Assembly (NCBI GenBank): GCA_963969365.1
Contig: OZ017765.1
Span: forward strand, 53,501 to 117,500
From: Asterochloris sp. CNOR1
Taxonomy: Eukaryota > Chlorophyta > Trebouxiophyceae > Trebouxiales > Trebouxiaceae
Length of the DNA stretch: 64,000 bases
Direction of reading: 5' to 3'
The notes under the pieces are model-generated. The model was given only the letters and a program-made list of their open reading frames with translations. It searched no databases and was not told where the DNA came from. Positions 50,401-63,434 of this stretch are shown here, piece by piece (the first letter of the stretch is position 1; each line of letters starts with the position of its first letter). A program made the position numbers and the translations under genes.

Positions 50401-53400
50401 GAAGCGGGTGTTGCTTCACACAGTAATTTGCGGCATGGCTCCTTTGAGACCCCAAATAGAGAGAGTTTTTATCACCAGCGTACAAAGCAACTAGGAAACT
50501 CGGACAGTTGCGCACAATCAGCTTTGCTGCATCAATCTTTTTTATTTCCAGGATCGACGATATCTACACACTTTTTTAAAAATGCACCAAACAAGGGAAA
50601 AACTACCAACCGAAACCAAGATATCTGTTTCAATTCAACTTTTGTTTCTACGAATTGTGTAAAAACTTTACCCTTTTATTCTCTAACTAGATTGAAATCT
50701 TTCTTAAAAGATCAGCTCTATCTTGGCCTTTTAATACAGGAAAACAAAAAGCAGCTAAGATTAACGTCTCAAACAACAAACAAACCGGTTGGTGTTGAAA
50801 GTAGGGGCAGTAATGCAAGTAAAAACGATAGGTCTTATAAGAGTCAAAGGTCTTGCTTGGCACAAAGGTTGGGGTGGAGCAAAGGACTACCACTAACCAA
50901 AGGTCTTACTTGGTATCACGTCGGGCAGCACAAGCAACCACCTCTACAAGAAAACTCTTTCGCCAACCAACCACATTCAAGGCAAGAAGGGTGCGTGATG
51001 CTTGGCTCCAAATTCAATAAGAGTTTGTACTTATCAAGCAAACTTGGTTTTGTTAATCCAGAGAAAAGTGGGTTTTTGAGCACGGAAAGCAATTCCTTTA
51101 CAAACAGCAAAAAATGGGTTTTGAATTTGCTGATCAAACAAAACACAAATTTCGATCAACCAGCTAAAGGCTCGTCTTCAAGCCAAACACCTGGGATTGG
51201 TATAGGACATCAACCTTGCTCTCCTTCTGCGTTTTCGACAGTGTTGGCACGTGGTGCTTCGCTCGAGAACCACTACCCCGGATCAAGCAGATCCCGTGCC
51301 CAGCAATTGTCTCGCTTTAATACAAACACGTGTCCGTTGCCAGCCAGATTAGCTCTTGACTTGACACTCAGAACGACAGACGGTTGCAATTCTCTTTTAC
51401 TACTTCGTTTGATTTCAAGTAAACCTTTACCGATTCCAAAAGTAACTTTTACCTTTTCACTGGAAAACACTTTAACGGAAAACTCATCTTGTAAAGTGCC
51501 AAACAAAACCATTAGTACTACGAACCAATTTGGTCACCAAGAAATGGCTTTGCACCTACCTGTTACTTTGGGCTCTTCATACAAAGCACCACATAAAGCA
51601 AGAACGGTAAATTCGGGCCAGTTAGTGAAACCGCTTTTAGTTGATTTGTATAATGGTTTTGTTCTCAATGAATTTCTTTTACTTTTTTTAATAGTAGAAA
51701 ACTCCAACTCTCGTTGGGCGGTTACGTGTAAAACCTTTCAACCAACCCAGTGCGAACCGACCAGTGATTCTAACAATCTGATCCAACAGGGAGGTACTTT
51801 GCTCAGTTATCAAAAATGGTACCAATTTATAAACCCTGAGCGTACTTACAACGCTTTTCTTCTTAATCCTGTGCAGGAAAACAATCTCTCTACTGTGTGC
51901 CAAGCTCGTGATAAGTGGTCTGAGAAACAAGTTGTGCTGACGAATCGATCGAAGCCAAGTTTGCAAATAGGAAGAATTACTATGAGCGCACCACGTTCTT
52001 CTTCTTGCTATGCACAAGAAGCATTTGATAAGTTTCAAAAAACCACTAGTTGCTTTGCACCAGTTGCTTGGTCGTTTATGAATAACACACATCTTGCTTC
52101 GCACAAAGCAGATTCAACCCATTACTCTGAACCAAGCAACTCTGCAAGCCAAGTACGAGGCAGGAAGTGCTTTGCACCAGATCGCACTCTTCTTTCCAAG
52201 GTTACACCTTTATGCGTAGCAGGACTTGGTACCTTGGTTAACACAGAACGCTGTGTATCACAAACAACCAAACACATCTCTTTGCACCCTTTTGGTTTAA
52301 ATTTGCTTTCTATACTTTTCTTTTTAGAATCCAAAGTTAAAACAACGCAAAGTAGAAAACCTTTTAAAAGGTTTTTGTTTTCTGCTTGTTCTACACAAAG
52401 TCAATCACTTTCTTTCTCTCCGATTGATTTTTCCAACCAAAGGTCGAAATTAAGGTGGCGCGAAGCGTGTTTGCTTGGTACCGCCAATTTACCCATAGAC
52501 CCTTTTTTGTCGGACGAATTGTCTTGTATGGGACGGGATCTTGGTGTATTAGCTCGTAAAATTCAAAGTACCTCGTTATTGACTGACAGCCAACACAAGA
52601 AAATCATTTACCAATCGACTGGAGAAAAGCAAGTGGGCATAAGCCGATCACCTTTTGCTACCCCTACTTCCGGTAATGCGTCGTTCCTAAAGCATGGTGG
52701 TGTAATTGCTTCCCGGCAGAAGGTAGACAGTACTAATCAGTTCCAACACCTAAAAACCGGTTTAGAATTCTCTAAGTTTGATTCAAAATCTAATAAGCAA
52801 CAATCTATTAAGGATGGGGGAGAATTCTTAGAAAAACTTGAAACTCTTGTTTCACTAGGAGTTGATTTAAAGGTAAGAAGACAGTCACCTTTGAAAAGCA
52901 ATCGTGTTTTAAATCTTAGAAAAACCTCTTTCATTCTCTTCTTTGTGCAGTTACAAGTCCCATTAACCTATACCTTACACTTTGGTAAAAACCACATTCT
53001 TCCAATTAAGCCTTTTTTTCACAAAAAAGGCCTTTTCAGCCAAGTAGGTCGATTACGTGCCAAACACCTATACGCAATTAAAGTGCAACCGTTACTTTGC
53101 GAGACAAACCTCTTGCTTCGCACATCAACTAACTCTAACGCTGCTTTTCGGTTATCAAGCAACATAACGTCTTGCTTGCCGAAGTTTAATTGGTCTCGTC
53201 CAAATCAATCACTTACTTCAACAGGATCACTTGCTTTGCTTGTAGCAAGGAGCGGCAAATCGACAAGTTTTTGGCCAAAACAGAGTGACTTTTTTGACAC
53301 TTTTCCACGCGTAGTAACTTCATTGCCCTTTGTAAAGTGTTTTCATTTTACTTTTGTTGCAAGGACCCACCAACTTCCCCAAGATGTATATCGTAAAAAC

Positions 53401-54972
53401 CAAGCTGTTCTCTCAACCAGCATTCTAGCCGATAGAAATGGTAGGATTAGTCAAACAAATCCAGCTTTTTTAATTCGCCGTTTAAGCCCCTATACTGGTG
53501 AAGTTACAAGCACAAAACAAGGACCTAGTTGGTTGGTTTTAACCTCTAACGACCAAATTACTTTTAAACTGTTTAGTAAAAACTCTACGAGGTGGAGCAA
53601 AGCAAGTGCAAAGCAAGTGCCAATCAGCCAAGCGATCCTCAAGCAACCAGCAAAAAGCAATAACAAGCATTTGCTTACCGCCACACAATCTTCGACTGTC
53701 CAAGATACCGAAACTTTAAAAGGGCAGACCTACAAACCAAATCAAAGTGTAGTGCCAAGCAAATCCTTAACTGCCGAATTGCCGAATAGTAATCTTTCGA
53801 TTTCAACCCCAGAGACCCTTGGCAGTAAACCTTTGCGCCTTAACGTTCATATAGGGCAATTGATTTGTTATGGGCAAGAAATTATAGATAAAACAGCTAC
53901 CAATGTTCCAGGTCAAGTCCTACAGATCACAAACAATACAATCACCTTACGAAGGGGACAACCTGTTATGTTTCCTTCAAAAAGTACCTTACATGTTCAT
54001 CACCAAAATCTGATCAACAAGCAAACAACTCTGTTAACGATTTTATATCAAAGATTAAAAACAGGAGATATTGTTCAAGGGATACCCAAGATTGAACAGC
54101 TTTTTGAAGCACGACAAACAAAAGACGGACAGCCTCTTCCTAACAACTTGGCCGATAAATTAGATGAATTTTTTTGTTACTATAAAACCAAATCAAGACC
54201 TCGTAGTAGGGGTGAAACACCTCCATCAACTATCGTTAAAACTAGAAACCTTTTTCTACCAAAAGTTTATCGCTTCACTGTTCCTTTTGATGGGTTGAAA
54301 CTTACAAACAAAAGTGAGCCAAGCAACAGGTTGCCCTTTGCATGGAGGCAATTACCAACTCTAAAAACAGGTATACCTTTCCAGACCAAAGGTAGGACTT
54401 GGAGCGAAACACCACATCTTTTGCAACACACGAGTGCTTTTGACAAAAGCAAAGATATCGGTTTGAAATTGTGGGAGATAGCGGTACGGAAAAGTGTAAA
54501 AAGAATTCAATTGGTTCTTGTAGAAAGAATTCAAAGAGTTTACCTTTCTCAAGGGGTTGTTATTGCAGACAAACACCTTGAAATAGTAGTTCGCCAAATG
54601 ACTTCAAAGGTACGAATCACACACGGAGAGGATGCTGGATTGGTACGTAACGAGTTAGTGGATTTAATTCATGTAGAACGATACAATAGATCATTACCTA
54701 AATTTAATCCTATTAAATACGAGCCTGCAATTCTCGGCCTTACAAAAACCTCTTTAGAAGCTCGAAGCTTTCTTTCTGCTGCCAGTTTTCAGGAAACAAA
54801 CAGGGCTTTAAGTAAAGCAGGTATTCAATCAAAGATTGACCTTTTGGGAGGATTAAAACAGAAAGTGATATTGGGTCAGTTGATTCATGCTGGAACAGGG
54901 TGGAAATGGAATTCGTGGGATTCAAACCGCCAGCCTATACAAGAAGCAATTAAATCGAACGGTCTTGTATAA
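44428..54972 (+). CDS. rpoC2: plastid RNA polymerase beta'' subunit (C-terminal half of beta'), 3514 codons
   Basis: Family sequence begins only at about residue 195 ([17 protein letters not shown]), so the first 195 codons are an unmatched extension and the true start may be internal. The second zinc site is complete: Cys409, then Cys532, Cys539 and Cys542 with the classical 7- and 3-residue spacing. The trigger-loop region [20 protein letters not shown] follows at 555-574, with [16 protein letters not shown] after it. The conserved C-terminus ([48 protein letters not shown]) is intact. The approximately 2600 residues between are largely unmatched, rich in K/N/Q/S, and carry fragments of the intergenic repeat vocabulary in frame. 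No stop interrupts 10.5 kb, so selection for an open frame is clear. Confidence 0.95.
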   Translation: MSNSIMTGKPKNLTLSSIGIVLHRVVWPTTKHVELYQPVVQGGSVLNRLYLGPQSSQSAKQLCCKAIGNETSSTRIDGPRTVRNNRLVGTQTVQSHKESLICSWKSIPTRQMRVVWCQAIKSQSVRSEWIGQKKTLKSTPLKTSQVSTFYLFWFSSWHVKHVVVRSKTKWFRPSFANVCFLTCCALPTCFAPESNDFFFNYSFDKNRIKALLSWSLMHFGEKVALDMVEKIKQIGFEYGTRAGASLGLEDLKIPLSKTALVAQAELDVQFTQNSTLQFKVTAIERFQHLIDTWHRSSESLKKDVVQHFRSTDLLNPVYMMAFSGARGNISQVSQLVGMRGLMADPQGQIISFPIRSNFREGLTLTEYVISCYGARKGLVDTALRTANAGYLTRRLVDVSHHVIVSQFDCKTNRGIFLTPLFENGKIRLPLEARLLGRVLAQNISNSEKSKGKPVSNLQTKVLLGAGKKRRIPKCFGKRWRENQARPWVKVWQPNAEPKVELIGSRNQQISHNLAEKIAALRDKVLVRSPLSCNRTTSICRLCYGWSLSEGKLVPFGEAVGIIAAQSIGEPGTQLTMRTFHTGGVFSGDVVDEIRAPHKGLIEFSTPLQGKLVRTSHGKIAFRTKTKGVLRINQSGPLVSPTVLLRTSDEDQGKGVASHRYQDKQERQTKQTVLPQPTDATEITIPPLTVLFVRQFEEVVPNQLVAEIPVGATQIDEKVRESYKLFSELEGKVLFDTLMIRLAQRDNNKSTQKSVHLGSIWVLSGKIYRASYEWQFFPKIGDFVDQRAVLNQFTTTVLWEGFVSKLAPTSLSTGVYTTTLGRKARGGLMNSTDWLVSDQFTGQNSRTRLVKSQRLNRIGRYQGQQKGLLRVYFSTGRWNPVFDALPGKISRKKRNLSTTSTSKCLPSQNLAKQTTKGLTSQSKQRLQTMYQQEQIYVNQPFFSIPLMDLQYKRVGYLLSLSNSRKSGFFYSSFVSQPLGIQGNSSYLAQFVDIDTTLGFLPLETNSKSSNSWLIGEILSSTNLLTTHELCLRLYNPKQDFSGQPLHVKKRNKVKQVVVSVLRTKYKGLWNKQFKVANNNGYAFSFLGKDHERSMTTKQDQFLGVNSLCKNFKTVREISKAFRLGWFPIQYKTETGTLTYNLELYSGKNFSRGSLLWVVEEGYRVKYLQDCRKHYTSSWLWSLLRCRRIFPRLLITTSFKNKKSKSFRVNQEMVYSNNKQLLLEQNLHLFPATQGKGGSHQHPPSTAKQHPDVYKQAGNTPIIKSKPFVPARKGKGVPTNSYNRSIKYTTGLLGAKYFYLVQTVKIALVSHKVELKPTRSTTLVRSNTTYSGEKPASTNSLVNKTKLKANTLANTNSPARAIRWYAIEQQPIEQQHLKGKQKYRVKQDQQLLDPYVSTENKEGSETKARQLVRFAWHKANKLRVSNDSLGLALPSVAKQQQLKWVEKGFLLGLRTNSQGNQVSLTAPYNGWLTVKAPRPEGKPFLTYSAEPTKNVHHLLGNRSRLMVDFPYTFSLGKDKNKSRRSVFIKKTKPYLFRHLHQHFQTAKEIANLSMVKQVAKRVAKHLVALLTEGLALYGEEGVLLGIKDGDGLSKGSTFAFQRSKTHSLQQSVSQSYRTRIQVSSALLITTARELTCKSQNRKRLLALNLLQTKITPVFFPSLNQKVEQTTQIFYGPSKTFFTVKNRLFSNRPYQSCDLTPTPASYNSRHNLGFCSGFALHAFKPFLLSFSRRRAHRYKTLIENPCFYIGLVGDVSQPLVASHVPLTIRKGCFVTSVDGTGQVNNCYSKKLLSSGVGQNSFSSVEGETRFCSINCGTVFDFRKAILERKGWELNQIRSRNVTFDYIEPHPHFNYSASLKGTLASHNDWRKTKGLFFDFCKAIPLQNNSNSLFMAKGSDTNQFNPHLHATNQLKQKNVLVQNITPSEHFETEASKFRRKESLLLLGVTRQTKHQMVGLSPTPCILERKGLPFESCWHLKATQLEIKPGLFFFPQTEAGVASHSNLRHGSFETPNRESFYHQRTKQLGNSDSCAQSALLHQSFLFPGSTISTHFFKNAPNKGKTTNRNQDICFNSTFVSTNCVKTLPFYSLTRLKSFLKDQLYLGLLIQENKKQLRLTSQTTNKPVGVESRGSNASKNDRSYKSQRSCLAQRLGWSKGLPLTKGLTWYHVGQHKQPPLQENSFANQPHSRQEGCVMLGSKFNKSLYLSSKLGFVNPEKSGFLSTESNSFTNSKKWVLNLLIKQNTNFDQPAKGSSSSQTPGIGIGHQPCSPSAFSTVLARGASLENHYPGSSRSRAQQLSRFNTNTCPLPARLALDLTLRTTDGCNSLLLLRLISSKPLPIPKVTFTFSLENTLTENSSCKVPNKTISTTNQFGHQEMALHLPVTLGSSYKAPHKARTVNSGQLVKPLLVDLYNGFVLNEFLLLFLIVENSNSRWAVTCKTFQPTQCEPTSDSNNLIQQGGTLLSYQKWYQFINPERTYNAFLLNPVQENNLSTVCQARDKWSEKQVVLTNRSKPSLQIGRITMSAPRSSSCYAQEAFDKFQKTTSCFAPVAWSFMNNTHLASHKADSTHYSEPSNSASQVRGRKCFAPDRTLLSKVTPLCVAGLGTLVNTERCVSQTTKHISLHPFGLNLLSILFFLESKVKTTQSRKPFKRFLFSACSTQSQSLSFSPIDFSNQRSKLRWREACLLGTANLPIDPFLSDELSCMGRDLGVLARKIQSTSLLTDSQHKKIIYQSTGEKQVGISRSPFATPTSGNASFLKHGGVIASRQKVDSTNQFQHLKTGLEFSKFDSKSNKQQSIKDGGEFLEKLETLVSLGVDLKVRRQSPLKSNRVLNLRKTSFILFFVQLQVPLTYTLHFGKNHILPIKPFFHKKGLFSQVGRLRAKHLYAIKVQPLLCETNLLLRTSTNSNAAFRLSSNITSCLPKFNWSRPNQSLTSTGSLALLVARSGKSTSFWPKQSDFFDTFPRVVTSLPFVKCFHFTFVARTHQLPQDVYRKNQAVLSTSILADRNGRISQTNPAFLIRRLSPYTGEVTSTKQGPSWLVLTSNDQITFKLFSKNSTRWSKASAKQVPISQAILKQPAKSNNKHLLTATQSSTVQDTETLKGQTYKPNQSVVPSKSLTAELPNSNLSISTPETLGSKPLRLNVHIGQLICYGQEIIDKTATNVPGQVLQITNNTITLRRGQPVMFPSKSTLHVHHQNLINKQTTLLTILYQRLKTGDIVQGIPKIEQLFEARQTKDGQPLPNNLADKLDEFFCYYKTKSRPRSRGETPPSTIVKTRNLFLPKVYRFTVPFDGLKLTNKSEPSNRLPFAWRQLPTLKTGIPFQTKGRTWSETPHLLQHTSAFDKSKDIGLKLWEIAVRKSVKRIQLVLVERIQRVYLSQGVVIADKHLEIVVRQMTSKVRITHGEDAGLVRNELVDLIHVERYNRSLPKFNPIKYEPAILGLTKTSLEARSFLSAASFQETNRALSKAGIQSKIDLLGGLKQKVILGQLIHAGTGWKWNSWDSNRQPIQEAIKSNGLV

Positions 54973-56197
54973 AGGTCTTGCTTCGCACGTATTGTACCCT
55001 TCCTTGTGTTTCCTTCGGCTACAAGTAAGTAGGACACAACACGTGTTGCTTGGTGCGGAAAAGCAATGCCAATCACTAACAAATCTTGCTTCTAACTGTT
55101 TCTGCCGGCGTCGGCGTAAAAGCAAAACACTAGTACTACTTTATCCGCAGGAAAAAACCTACTTTTGAACAAAGTTAGTGCAATGCACTTTCGAGCAAAG
55201 CAAGATTGTTATCCTAACGAATTCTACAGCCCAAAGCGTAGAACGAAGCACATGCGCAGCGAGTGCTTTGCATCAAGTAGTATGAAAGCATCAAGCAATC
55301 CATTACCTTATGTATAAGGGTCAGTGCAAAGCAACAGGTACCGCTTTTTGTACTGAAGAAAACACAAAAACAACTAAATGGGTTAAAAGGTAGAACCAGT
55401 TCTACTCTTTTAACCCCATGCGAAGCAAGATCTTCTCAACATTTAATTGTCTTACCTGTTGGCCTTTACCCACAATTCCCAAGCAAATTGACTGCTTTGT
55501 GTTGATTGCTTTGCCACGTGTAACCAAAAGTTACTCGAGGTGTTTTGTTGGGTTCAAATAGAGATTTTACCGTAAAAGCAAACATAGAAGTAACCTTTGA
55601 AACATAACCACGTGTTGAAGCGAAACAGCACACGTGTTGCGTCAACTTGCTTTGCACGTAGTGTTGCCTTTGGCTACAAGCACTAAGGGTATAAAGGGCT
55701 TTGTTTGCAAGAAAGGACATTCTTCGAACAAACAGGCAACCTTTCTTTTTAATTGCTTTATAACGTACTACTTTTACTTGTGTTTTGCTCGTAAAATTTG
55801 ACCAGTTGCGTGCCAAGCAACACTCGTAAAAGGTAAACAATCGTATCAAGCTTAAAGCAAGCAATTTAAAAAACCAAAGAAATAGGTACAACGCGACGTG
55901 TTTCGCTATTGCTACGCATAATAACAATTAATTTTGTAGATCCTCTAGTTGTAGCCAAAGGCAACATGTTAGTCAAGGTAGTTTAAAGCTCTCTTGATTA
56001 ATATTGGTATAAAGCAACCACGGCAAGTGCTCCGCTCGTCGGCATGTTTTTAATTGTTTACGAGCGAAGCACTTGCTTTTCACAACCTTCAAGCAACACT
56101 TGTTTTGTTAACAACTTTATGATATAATCGGTTTTACGTGTTATGTAAAACACGTTTAATTTCTAATATCTAACTAGTCTTTCATTTTTTTTTACAA
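54973..56197. other. intergenic between rpoC2 and trnY
   Basis: A family A-type element at 54994-55035 and an exact family A copy at 55661-55680. The 153-codon minus frame at 55466-55927 spans repeat copies and has no recognisable domain. No rps2 or atpI frame follows rpoC2, as it would in the ancestral cluster. Confidence 0.55.
56100..56128 (+). promoter_or_regulatory. sigma70-type promoter of trnY
   Basis: TTGTTT (56100-56105), a 17-bp spacer and TATAAT (56123-56128), 69 bp upstream of trnY on the same strand. Box sequence and spacing match plastid-encoded polymerase promoters. Confidence 0.6.
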
Positions 56198-56280
56198 GGG
56201 TCGATGCCCGAGCGGTTAATGGGGGCGGATTGTAAATCCGCTGGTTAATTCCTACGCTGGTTCAAATCCAGCTCGGCCCA
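56198..56280 (+). tRNA. trnY-GUA: tRNA-Tyr (GUA)
   Basis: An 83-nt class II tRNA with a long variable arm. The acceptor is gggtcga/tcggccc with discriminator A, the anticodon GTA sits in loop ttgtaaa, and the T-arm has ctggttcaaatccag. It reads UAY tyrosine codons. A consensus-like promoter lies upstream. Confidence 0.96.
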
Positions 56281-57191
56281 TGTGTTTGAAACCAAGCTGA
56301 TTGATTGGTATTGCTTGCCTTTGGCAACACGTAAGACAAGCAATTCCTTGTACGTTACACTTGCTGAAAACCGTAGGTAGACGCAACAGTACAACTTTTT
56401 TTGTTGTGGCCAAAGGGTACACTTGGTCCTTGCTTCACGACCTATCCTTGATCAAAGATAGGACGTAGCAAGAGGCGCACGTGAAACCAAGTGGTTGGCT
56501 CGAAAGTGGTAGGCTCGTAGACGGTGTAACTTGTTGCTTTCCTTTGCTTACCTAGAACGTAGTTAAGTTAGTGTTTCGTTAATAGGCGGCACAGCAAAAA
56601 CTGTTTGATTACGCTTGTAAAAATCAGAAAGACTAACAGTATTACTATGTCTCAACCAGTTGGCAACAAGTGCCAATCAAGTCTACGAGACGTTGCTTTA
56701 CACCTATTAATCTATTACACGTGTCATTTGTGCATAGCACAATCTACTCTAGATGATGCGTGCAAAGCAAGTGTTGCGTCCTACGCACGTAAGAGAAGGG
56801 TTTTGCTATGCACAAGCAAATATAGTTGTGGAGGGCGCAAAAAGTAACATCTACGTGATTTGCCTATATTTTGGCTTTTACACAGTCATAACAGTATTAG
56901 AGTTTGTTTTATATTGATCTGGTTGCTTCACTTACGAACGACAACCAAGGAGTTGTTTTTATTAACAACTGAATTACCTGGTAAAGATTCAACAGATTGG
57001 CTTTTTCGAAACTACCTTAGTTGTTGACATGCGTGGCAACCAACAGGCTCTCGTTTCGGTGCATTTCCTCTGTAGAATAAGATTATGTCCAATCGAAACA
57101 GATACATGAGATTTTACATATTATCTAAACACAAGTTGTTGCTTTTGGTGCGTAGCAATTCCTTGACGAGTAGCCAAAGGCAACATGTAGG

Positions 57192-57251
57192 ACGTAGACG
57201 TAAAGGTTCGACCTAACTGCGTTCTAAGTAGGCGGACCTTTACGTCTACGT
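57192..57251. repeat. 16-bp perfect inverted repeat with family C loop
   Basis: acgtagacgtaaaggt (57192-57207) and acctttacgtctacgt (57236-57251) pair exactly. The 28-nt loop carries a family C unit (cctaactgcgttct), itself partly palindromic. This nested arrangement resembles that at 19078-19190, where the family C unit forms the arms instead. Confidence 0.92.
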
Positions 57252-57572
57252 TCTACCTTGGGTAGTGAATTAATGTATTCAAACTATCATGTAAAACATG
57301 ATAATTGAGTAATTTTATAGAGATTAAAACTTAGTAAATTTGCTAAATTGAGATTTACTTGAAAACCACTAATTAGAGTGATAAACTTGTTTTAATAAAT
57401 TGATTGCACTAGCTTCGCTCGAGCGTAGCTACTAGAAAAGGTGTTGACTGTTAAACCGAATCGTATGTGGTGCAAACGAACATCTTTTTGGGTTTAAGAA
57501 GGAAACATTTTGTTATCTAATTGCTAATCGTTGTATTATGTTTTACGTGTGAAGCTAGTCAAGAAAGGGTTC

Positions 57573-57620
57573 AGCAGACCTACTAATATTATTGTTAGCA
57601 GACCCACTAGTATTATTGGT
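57573..57620. repeat. 24-bp tandem duplication
   Basis: Two adjacent 24-bp units starting agcagacc differ at three positions. AT-rich, non-coding. Confidence 0.9.
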
Positions 57621-57963
57621 TGGAATCAAGCAATTCTATAAAAGTTTTCCCTTCAAACAAACCTTGGTGCAGCAAAAAAGAAGATAGGTACAACAGATTT
57701 CTAGTGAGGCAAATCAGTTTCTTTAAAACTTTAACCTTTTATTTTGAGAAAAAAAACATTTGTTGCTTTTACCTTCTGTTGACAAGTAATTGGTTCTCGC
57801 AACACGTGGTTGCGTGCAAAGCAAGTGGTACCGACTTGCTTTGCACAAGCAATTCGTGTCGCCTTTGGCAACAAGACCGCAGGTAGAACGTACCAATTGG
57901 TTACAAGACATGGTACAAAGTAAGCCGTTAAATACGTGCCCAAGTCCTAAGTAAGTTGCATAA

Positions 57964-59487
<1,524 letters not shown>

Positions 59488-59859
59488 TCCATTTACTTGA
59501 TACTAAAGAGATATTCTTGCAAACGTAAACCACGTCTTGCCTGTGGTACGAAGAGTTACGTTGTGTTGCTACATCCCAAGGATAGGCCGCGAAGCAAAAA
59601 GTACAAGACCGCAGGTAAAACGTAGAAATCACTTTGGTTGGCGCATTGGCAGAAGCAAGCGGACCAAGAACATAAAAATGGCCTTTGTGTGCAAAGCAAA
59701 TGCAAACCAAGTTTTTTCGTATTAGTACATCGTGCTTTGCATAAACGGGTCTATTTACTTGCAAAGCACTTGCAAAGCACGCAAAGGCTATAAGACGAAC
59801 GGTTGCAACACGTACCATTAGCATCATTTCTACACAATTAAACAGATTGAGAAAACAAA
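59488..59859. other. atpB-atpE spacer
   Basis: 372 bp including the third copy of the 45-bp family G repeat (59563-59607). No gene is seen. Confidence 0.65.
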
Positions 59860-60267
59860 ATGACTTTACAAGTTTGTATAATGACACCTGACCGTATTTT
59901 TTGGAATGAACAGGCGGAGGAGATTATTTTACCTAGTAATTCAGGTCAAATGGGTGTTCTGTCTAATCATGCTCCTTTAATTACCGCTTTAGAGGTTGGG
60001 GTAATGTTGATTCGTTCTAAAAGTGAATGGATTTCTGTAGCCTTAATGGGAGGTTTTGCTCTTGTTAAACAAAACCAAATAACTGTTTTGGTTAATGAAG
60101 CTGAATCTAAAGAGACGATTGCCTTTGAAGAGGCTGAAAAGACCTTTTCAACAGCAAAAACTCAATTAGAACAAGCTGAAGGTCAAAAACAAAAAGTAGA
60201 AGCAAATTTTGCTTTTAAAAAAGCTCGAGCGCGATATCAGGTAGTTAAACAAGACCAAAAACAATAA
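59860..60267 (+). CDS. atpE: ATP synthase CF1 epsilon subunit
   Basis: The 135-residue protein has the normal length of plastid epsilon, which links gamma to the c-ring and regulates ATP hydrolysis. The N-terminal beta-sandwich shows MTLQVCIMTPDRIFW and GQMGVLSNHAPLITALEVGV. The C-terminal part is the usual helical hairpin rich in A, E, K and Q (about 85-135). It follows atpB on the same strand, and co-transcription is likely despite the long spacer. There is no strong ribosome-binding site ('gagaaaacaaa' precedes the ATG). Confidence 0.98.
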   Translation: MTLQVCIMTPDRIFWNEQAEEIILPSNSGQMGVLSNHAPLITALEVGVMLIRSKSEWISVALMGGFALVKQNQITVLVNEAESKETIAFEEAEKTFSTAKTQLEQAEGQKQKVEANFAFKKARARYQVVKQDQKQ

Positions 60268-62152
60268 TTGTTTTGGCGCGAACCAAGGAGTAAGATTTAG
60301 CAAAAAAGCGTTCTTAAAAAAGTAAACTTGCGCGTAGTAGGAGTAGAACCCAAACTAACTTAAAAACCCCGTCCTTGGCATACAAGTTATTGTAGCAATG
60401 ATGGTGTAAAGCCAGCTTTGTGAAGAAACAACAAAAAGCAACATTTCTAGTGCAAACCATTTACTTTTACTCATCGATCTAGAAATTGTGCCTATTTAGA
60501 TCTGCAGTTAAACTCTTTCTACGCATAACCAGTAAGAGCAAAATTGGCCAAGTAAATTCTCAAGCAAACCACGTCTTTCTTTATTACCATGGCTCTGCTT
60601 CTCCTGGTTATTGGGCCGGTGTATGCTCAGCCGTTACTTTGAAACCTATCCTGTGATCGTAGAAGCACAAAAGCAAGTAAGGCCAAATCTCACTTGGCTC
60701 TACTTTCAGTCAGACTCAATCGATCGCAAATTATGTTTGTCTTGCTTTTAGCTACAAGACCGATGGTTGAAGTGGAACAAACCAGGTGTTGTGTCCTTCC
60801 TACTTGTAGTGGAAAGCAACACAAGAGAGGGTACAAGTCGTCCTTGTGTTTCATACGAGGGAATCTATTCGCACTTGGTCTTAAGTTTTGTGCGAAACAA
60901 TTAGTCCATCCTCCAAAAAAAAGGCCGATCAAAGCAATTAGTAAAAGGTACGTATTGTTTGATGAATGACTTGTACCCTCTCTTGTGTTGCTTTCCGCTA
61001 CAAGTAGGAAGGACACAATGCGCATCAAAATACAAAAAATTGCTGGGCTGCAAATCAATAAATTCCTGATTATCCCTACAAGCCTAAACTTTGCTTTGCA
61101 CAAAATCGGCACGTACTGCTTGCCTGACAAAACCTATCGTTTCGCAAGCTGATCAGGACAAAATCCACCCTTAATACAACCTGTTAAAAACGTGAGCTGC
61201 ACTAAATCTTACAACAAACGGATTCGCAAAATGTTATTAAATATTGTGCCCTTTTAAGTTCACTCTTGTAAGAAAAGTTACTTAAAACAGAATGCAATAA
61301 TATAATGGTAAATAAGAAAAACTTTTGGTTTTGTTTTGGATTGTGATCGTGGGTCTTGTAAACAATTGCTGTTGCTCTGCACAGCAAATAGCATACCACC
61401 GGTACCTTTGCTTATGCAGTGTTAAGACACGTTGTTTCTATGCCTTTTTTTGCGACCCAAGAAAATGCAAAGTACTACGAGCGCAGTACGTCTTCCCTCT
61501 TGCTACGCACACGAAGCAACTGGTTTGTATAACCAAATTCTTTGCATGTGATCTTTTCCTACCGACTTGCTGGTAAAAAAAAGACGTGTGCCTACGTCTT
61601 ACCTACGTTCAAGGAATTGCTTTGCACAGGAAGCTCTTGTAACCTTTCGTGCTTGCTTTGCTAACACAAACAACGCATCTGTTTTCAGTCAAAATCAACT
61701 CGTTTGTTTGGCACCTGCTTTTATACGGCTGATTGTGAGTTGTTTTTTATATTCTTCCATCCAACGTGAGTTCCGTCGATTTTTCCTGTTTTTAACTAGG
61801 GAAGGTGCTTGGTTCTACCTTAGGTTGCAAAGGATCTCGTAGTAGTGCCAAGCAATTGTTTACAAACTAGGCTTTGTGGCCTAACCTTATACGGAGCGAA
61901 ACGCATAAGTATTGTTGCTTTTTTTTCCCTAGTTAAAAACATTAGAACCTGGACGAAAGTTACCCAAGTTTCCCCCTGCAAACTCAGTACCCAAACAAAG
62001 ACAATCGAATGTTCGGTCATAAGAATAGCCTGTGAACTTCCTTGATGAAGAAACGGCCTAGATAAAAGTAAACGTACCATCTACAAAGTGAGGTTTGGTT
62101 CTTATTGTATTTTTTTTGATTTGCGGATAAAATAATGAAGTTTATGTTTGCT
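60268..62152. other. 1.9-kb intergenic between atpE and trnR
   Basis: No gene is supported. A 49-bp inverted repeat (60789-61018) gives mirrored frames on both strands. TTACTT-17-TATAAT at 61278-61306 is promoter-like but leads to nothing recognised nearby. The segment 61588-61640 closely matches 1391-1443. Confidence 0.6.
60789..61018. repeat. 49-bp near-perfect inverted repeat
   Basis: Arms 60789-60837 and 60970-61018 are reverse complements with a single visible mismatch, separated by 132 bp. The arms are composed of family A-type pieces (cctacttgtag, gcaacacaag, gggtacaag). Confidence 0.92.
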
Positions 62153-62225
62153 GGGCCCATCGTCTAAGGGATTAGGACAGAATCCTTCTAAGTTTCCAAT
62201 GTAGGTTCGAATCCTACTGGGCTCA
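62153..62225 (+). tRNA. trnR-UCU: tRNA-Arg (UCU)
   Basis: A 73-nt cloverleaf with acceptor gggccca/tgggctc (one G-U), D-arm gtctaagggattaggac, anticodon loop cttctaa containing TCT, and T-arm gtaggttcgaatcctac. The anticodon stem has one T-T mismatch. The D-arm and anticodon region resemble plastid trnR(UCU). It reads AGR arginine codons. Confidence 0.92.
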
Positions 62226-62949
62226 CTTTAACATTCAAAGCATTTCTAAACACTTTATGCATAAAAAGGGGTTTTGGGTTGCAAAGCATTACAATATTCG
62301 AAGTGAGTAGTACAAATCCATCAATCTGTTCTATTTCGTGTAGATAGAGGTGTTGTACTCTACACCCGTTTGCAAAACAACGCGTATAACAAATTGGTTT
62401 GCCAACCAAGTTAGTGTTATGTTGCCCATAGAAAGAGGTGTTCTGTTCAACGGTTACAACATACGGTTTACTTAAGCACGATTGGTTTTTCTTTTTTGCG
62501 TTCGTAAGAAAGGTTTTTCTTTAGACAAACAAAAAACAACAACAGCCAATTACAGTTTGGCCTGCCTATCTGTCAGGAGGGCAAACAAATCAACTCTACC
62601 AAGAGAGGAGAAATAGAGGCTGAAATAGGCGAAAGGTTCTACCAATCAATACATTTTCGAGCAAACCACTTACAGGCGACACATCTCTATGCGAAGCATC
62701 GTACAAGCAAGCAAATCAAGTTTACAAGCAAAAGTCAATCAGAAGCACGCAATATAATAGATTTTGTTTTACACAGTTATTTGTAACCAATTGCTGTTGC
62801 TCTGCACAGCAAGTAGCACAACACAACCAAAAAAAGTACAAGCAAAGCACGTCTTCCTACGGAAGAAGTTTTCGGCTAACGAATTCTTCACTCTTGTTAT
62901 GCTTTTTTAGCGTAAAGCACAATCAAACAAATTCACTTGAGTTTTAAAA
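62226..62949. other. intergenic between trnR and trnH
   Basis: About 720 bp, moderately repetitive. No gene is seen. Confidence 0.6.
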
Positions 62950-63023
62950 GGGCGAACGACGGGAATTGAACCCGCGGATAATGGTGCCACAAACCATCGC
63001 CTTACCACTTGGCTACGCCCGCC
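62950..63023 (-). tRNA. trnH-GUG: tRNA-His (GUG)
   Basis: The minus strand gives a 74-nt cloverleaf with acceptor ggcgggc/gttcgcc, discriminator C, D-arm with ccaagtggtaagg, anticodon GTG in loop ttgtggc and T-arm cgggttcaattcccg. It reads CAY histidine codons. Confidence 0.96.
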
Positions 63024-63032
63024 ATATTAGAG

Positions 63033-63061
63033 ATTATAACTTTTTTGTTTAAACTTGTATA
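63033..63061 (-). promoter_or_regulatory. promoter of trnH
   Basis: On the minus strand TATACA (63056-63061), a 17-bp spacer and TATAAT (63033-63038) lie nine bases before the tRNA 5' end. Spacing is ideal and the -35 box matches four of six bases. Confidence 0.55.
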
Positions 63062-63329
63062 GGGCTTTTTAATTCGTTTTTTATATAAATCGTACTGTTT
63101 CTCTTCAAGTCTGTGCTTTGCTTTCCATTAAGTGCTTTCAAAAATGTTTTTTTAAACATGTCTTGATTCACGTCCCTGTTCTACGAGCTAACTTTGTGCA
63201 AAGCAAGTGCAAAGCAAGTGCAAAGCAAGTGCTGTGCTCGTAAGTGCTTTTGTTTTAAAATGAAAAGTATGAGTTCACAATTTTTAAAAACCTTGTTTGT
63301 TTCAAAGAATTCTAATTCGTTTGTTTTAG

Positions 63330-63434
63330 GTGGAAAAGATTTTGGTAATTTCAATAGCAATTAGTTGGTTTACATTTTTGTATTTATTTGCTTTGTTTTT
63401 TGACCATTCCAATCTACCTAGTTTTTGTAATTGA
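63330..63434 (+). CDS. possible one-helix micro-protein (GTG start)
   Basis: This 34-codon frame starts with GTG, directly after a TAG in the same frame, and ends with TGA. The product has a single strongly hydrophobic helix (ILVISIAISWFTFLYLFALF) and a short polar tail. That size and shape are typical of small photosystem or cytochrome subunits, but it does not match PetL, PetN, PsaI, PsaJ, PsbI, PsbT or PsbX patterns I know. The GTG start and poor ribosome-binding site argue against it. Confidence 0.2.
   Translation: MEKILVISIAISWFTFLYLFALFFDHSNLPSFCN

Noticed and set aside
55466-55927. 153-codon minus-strand frame
   Set aside because: It includes dispersed repeat copies (family A at 55661-55680) and shows no domain. 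Repeats that are open in several frames inflate such ORFs here.
61278-61306. Promoter TTACTT-17-TATAAT
   Set aside because: Spacing is good, but the -35 is weak and no gene follows within 800 bp. Not listed as a feature.
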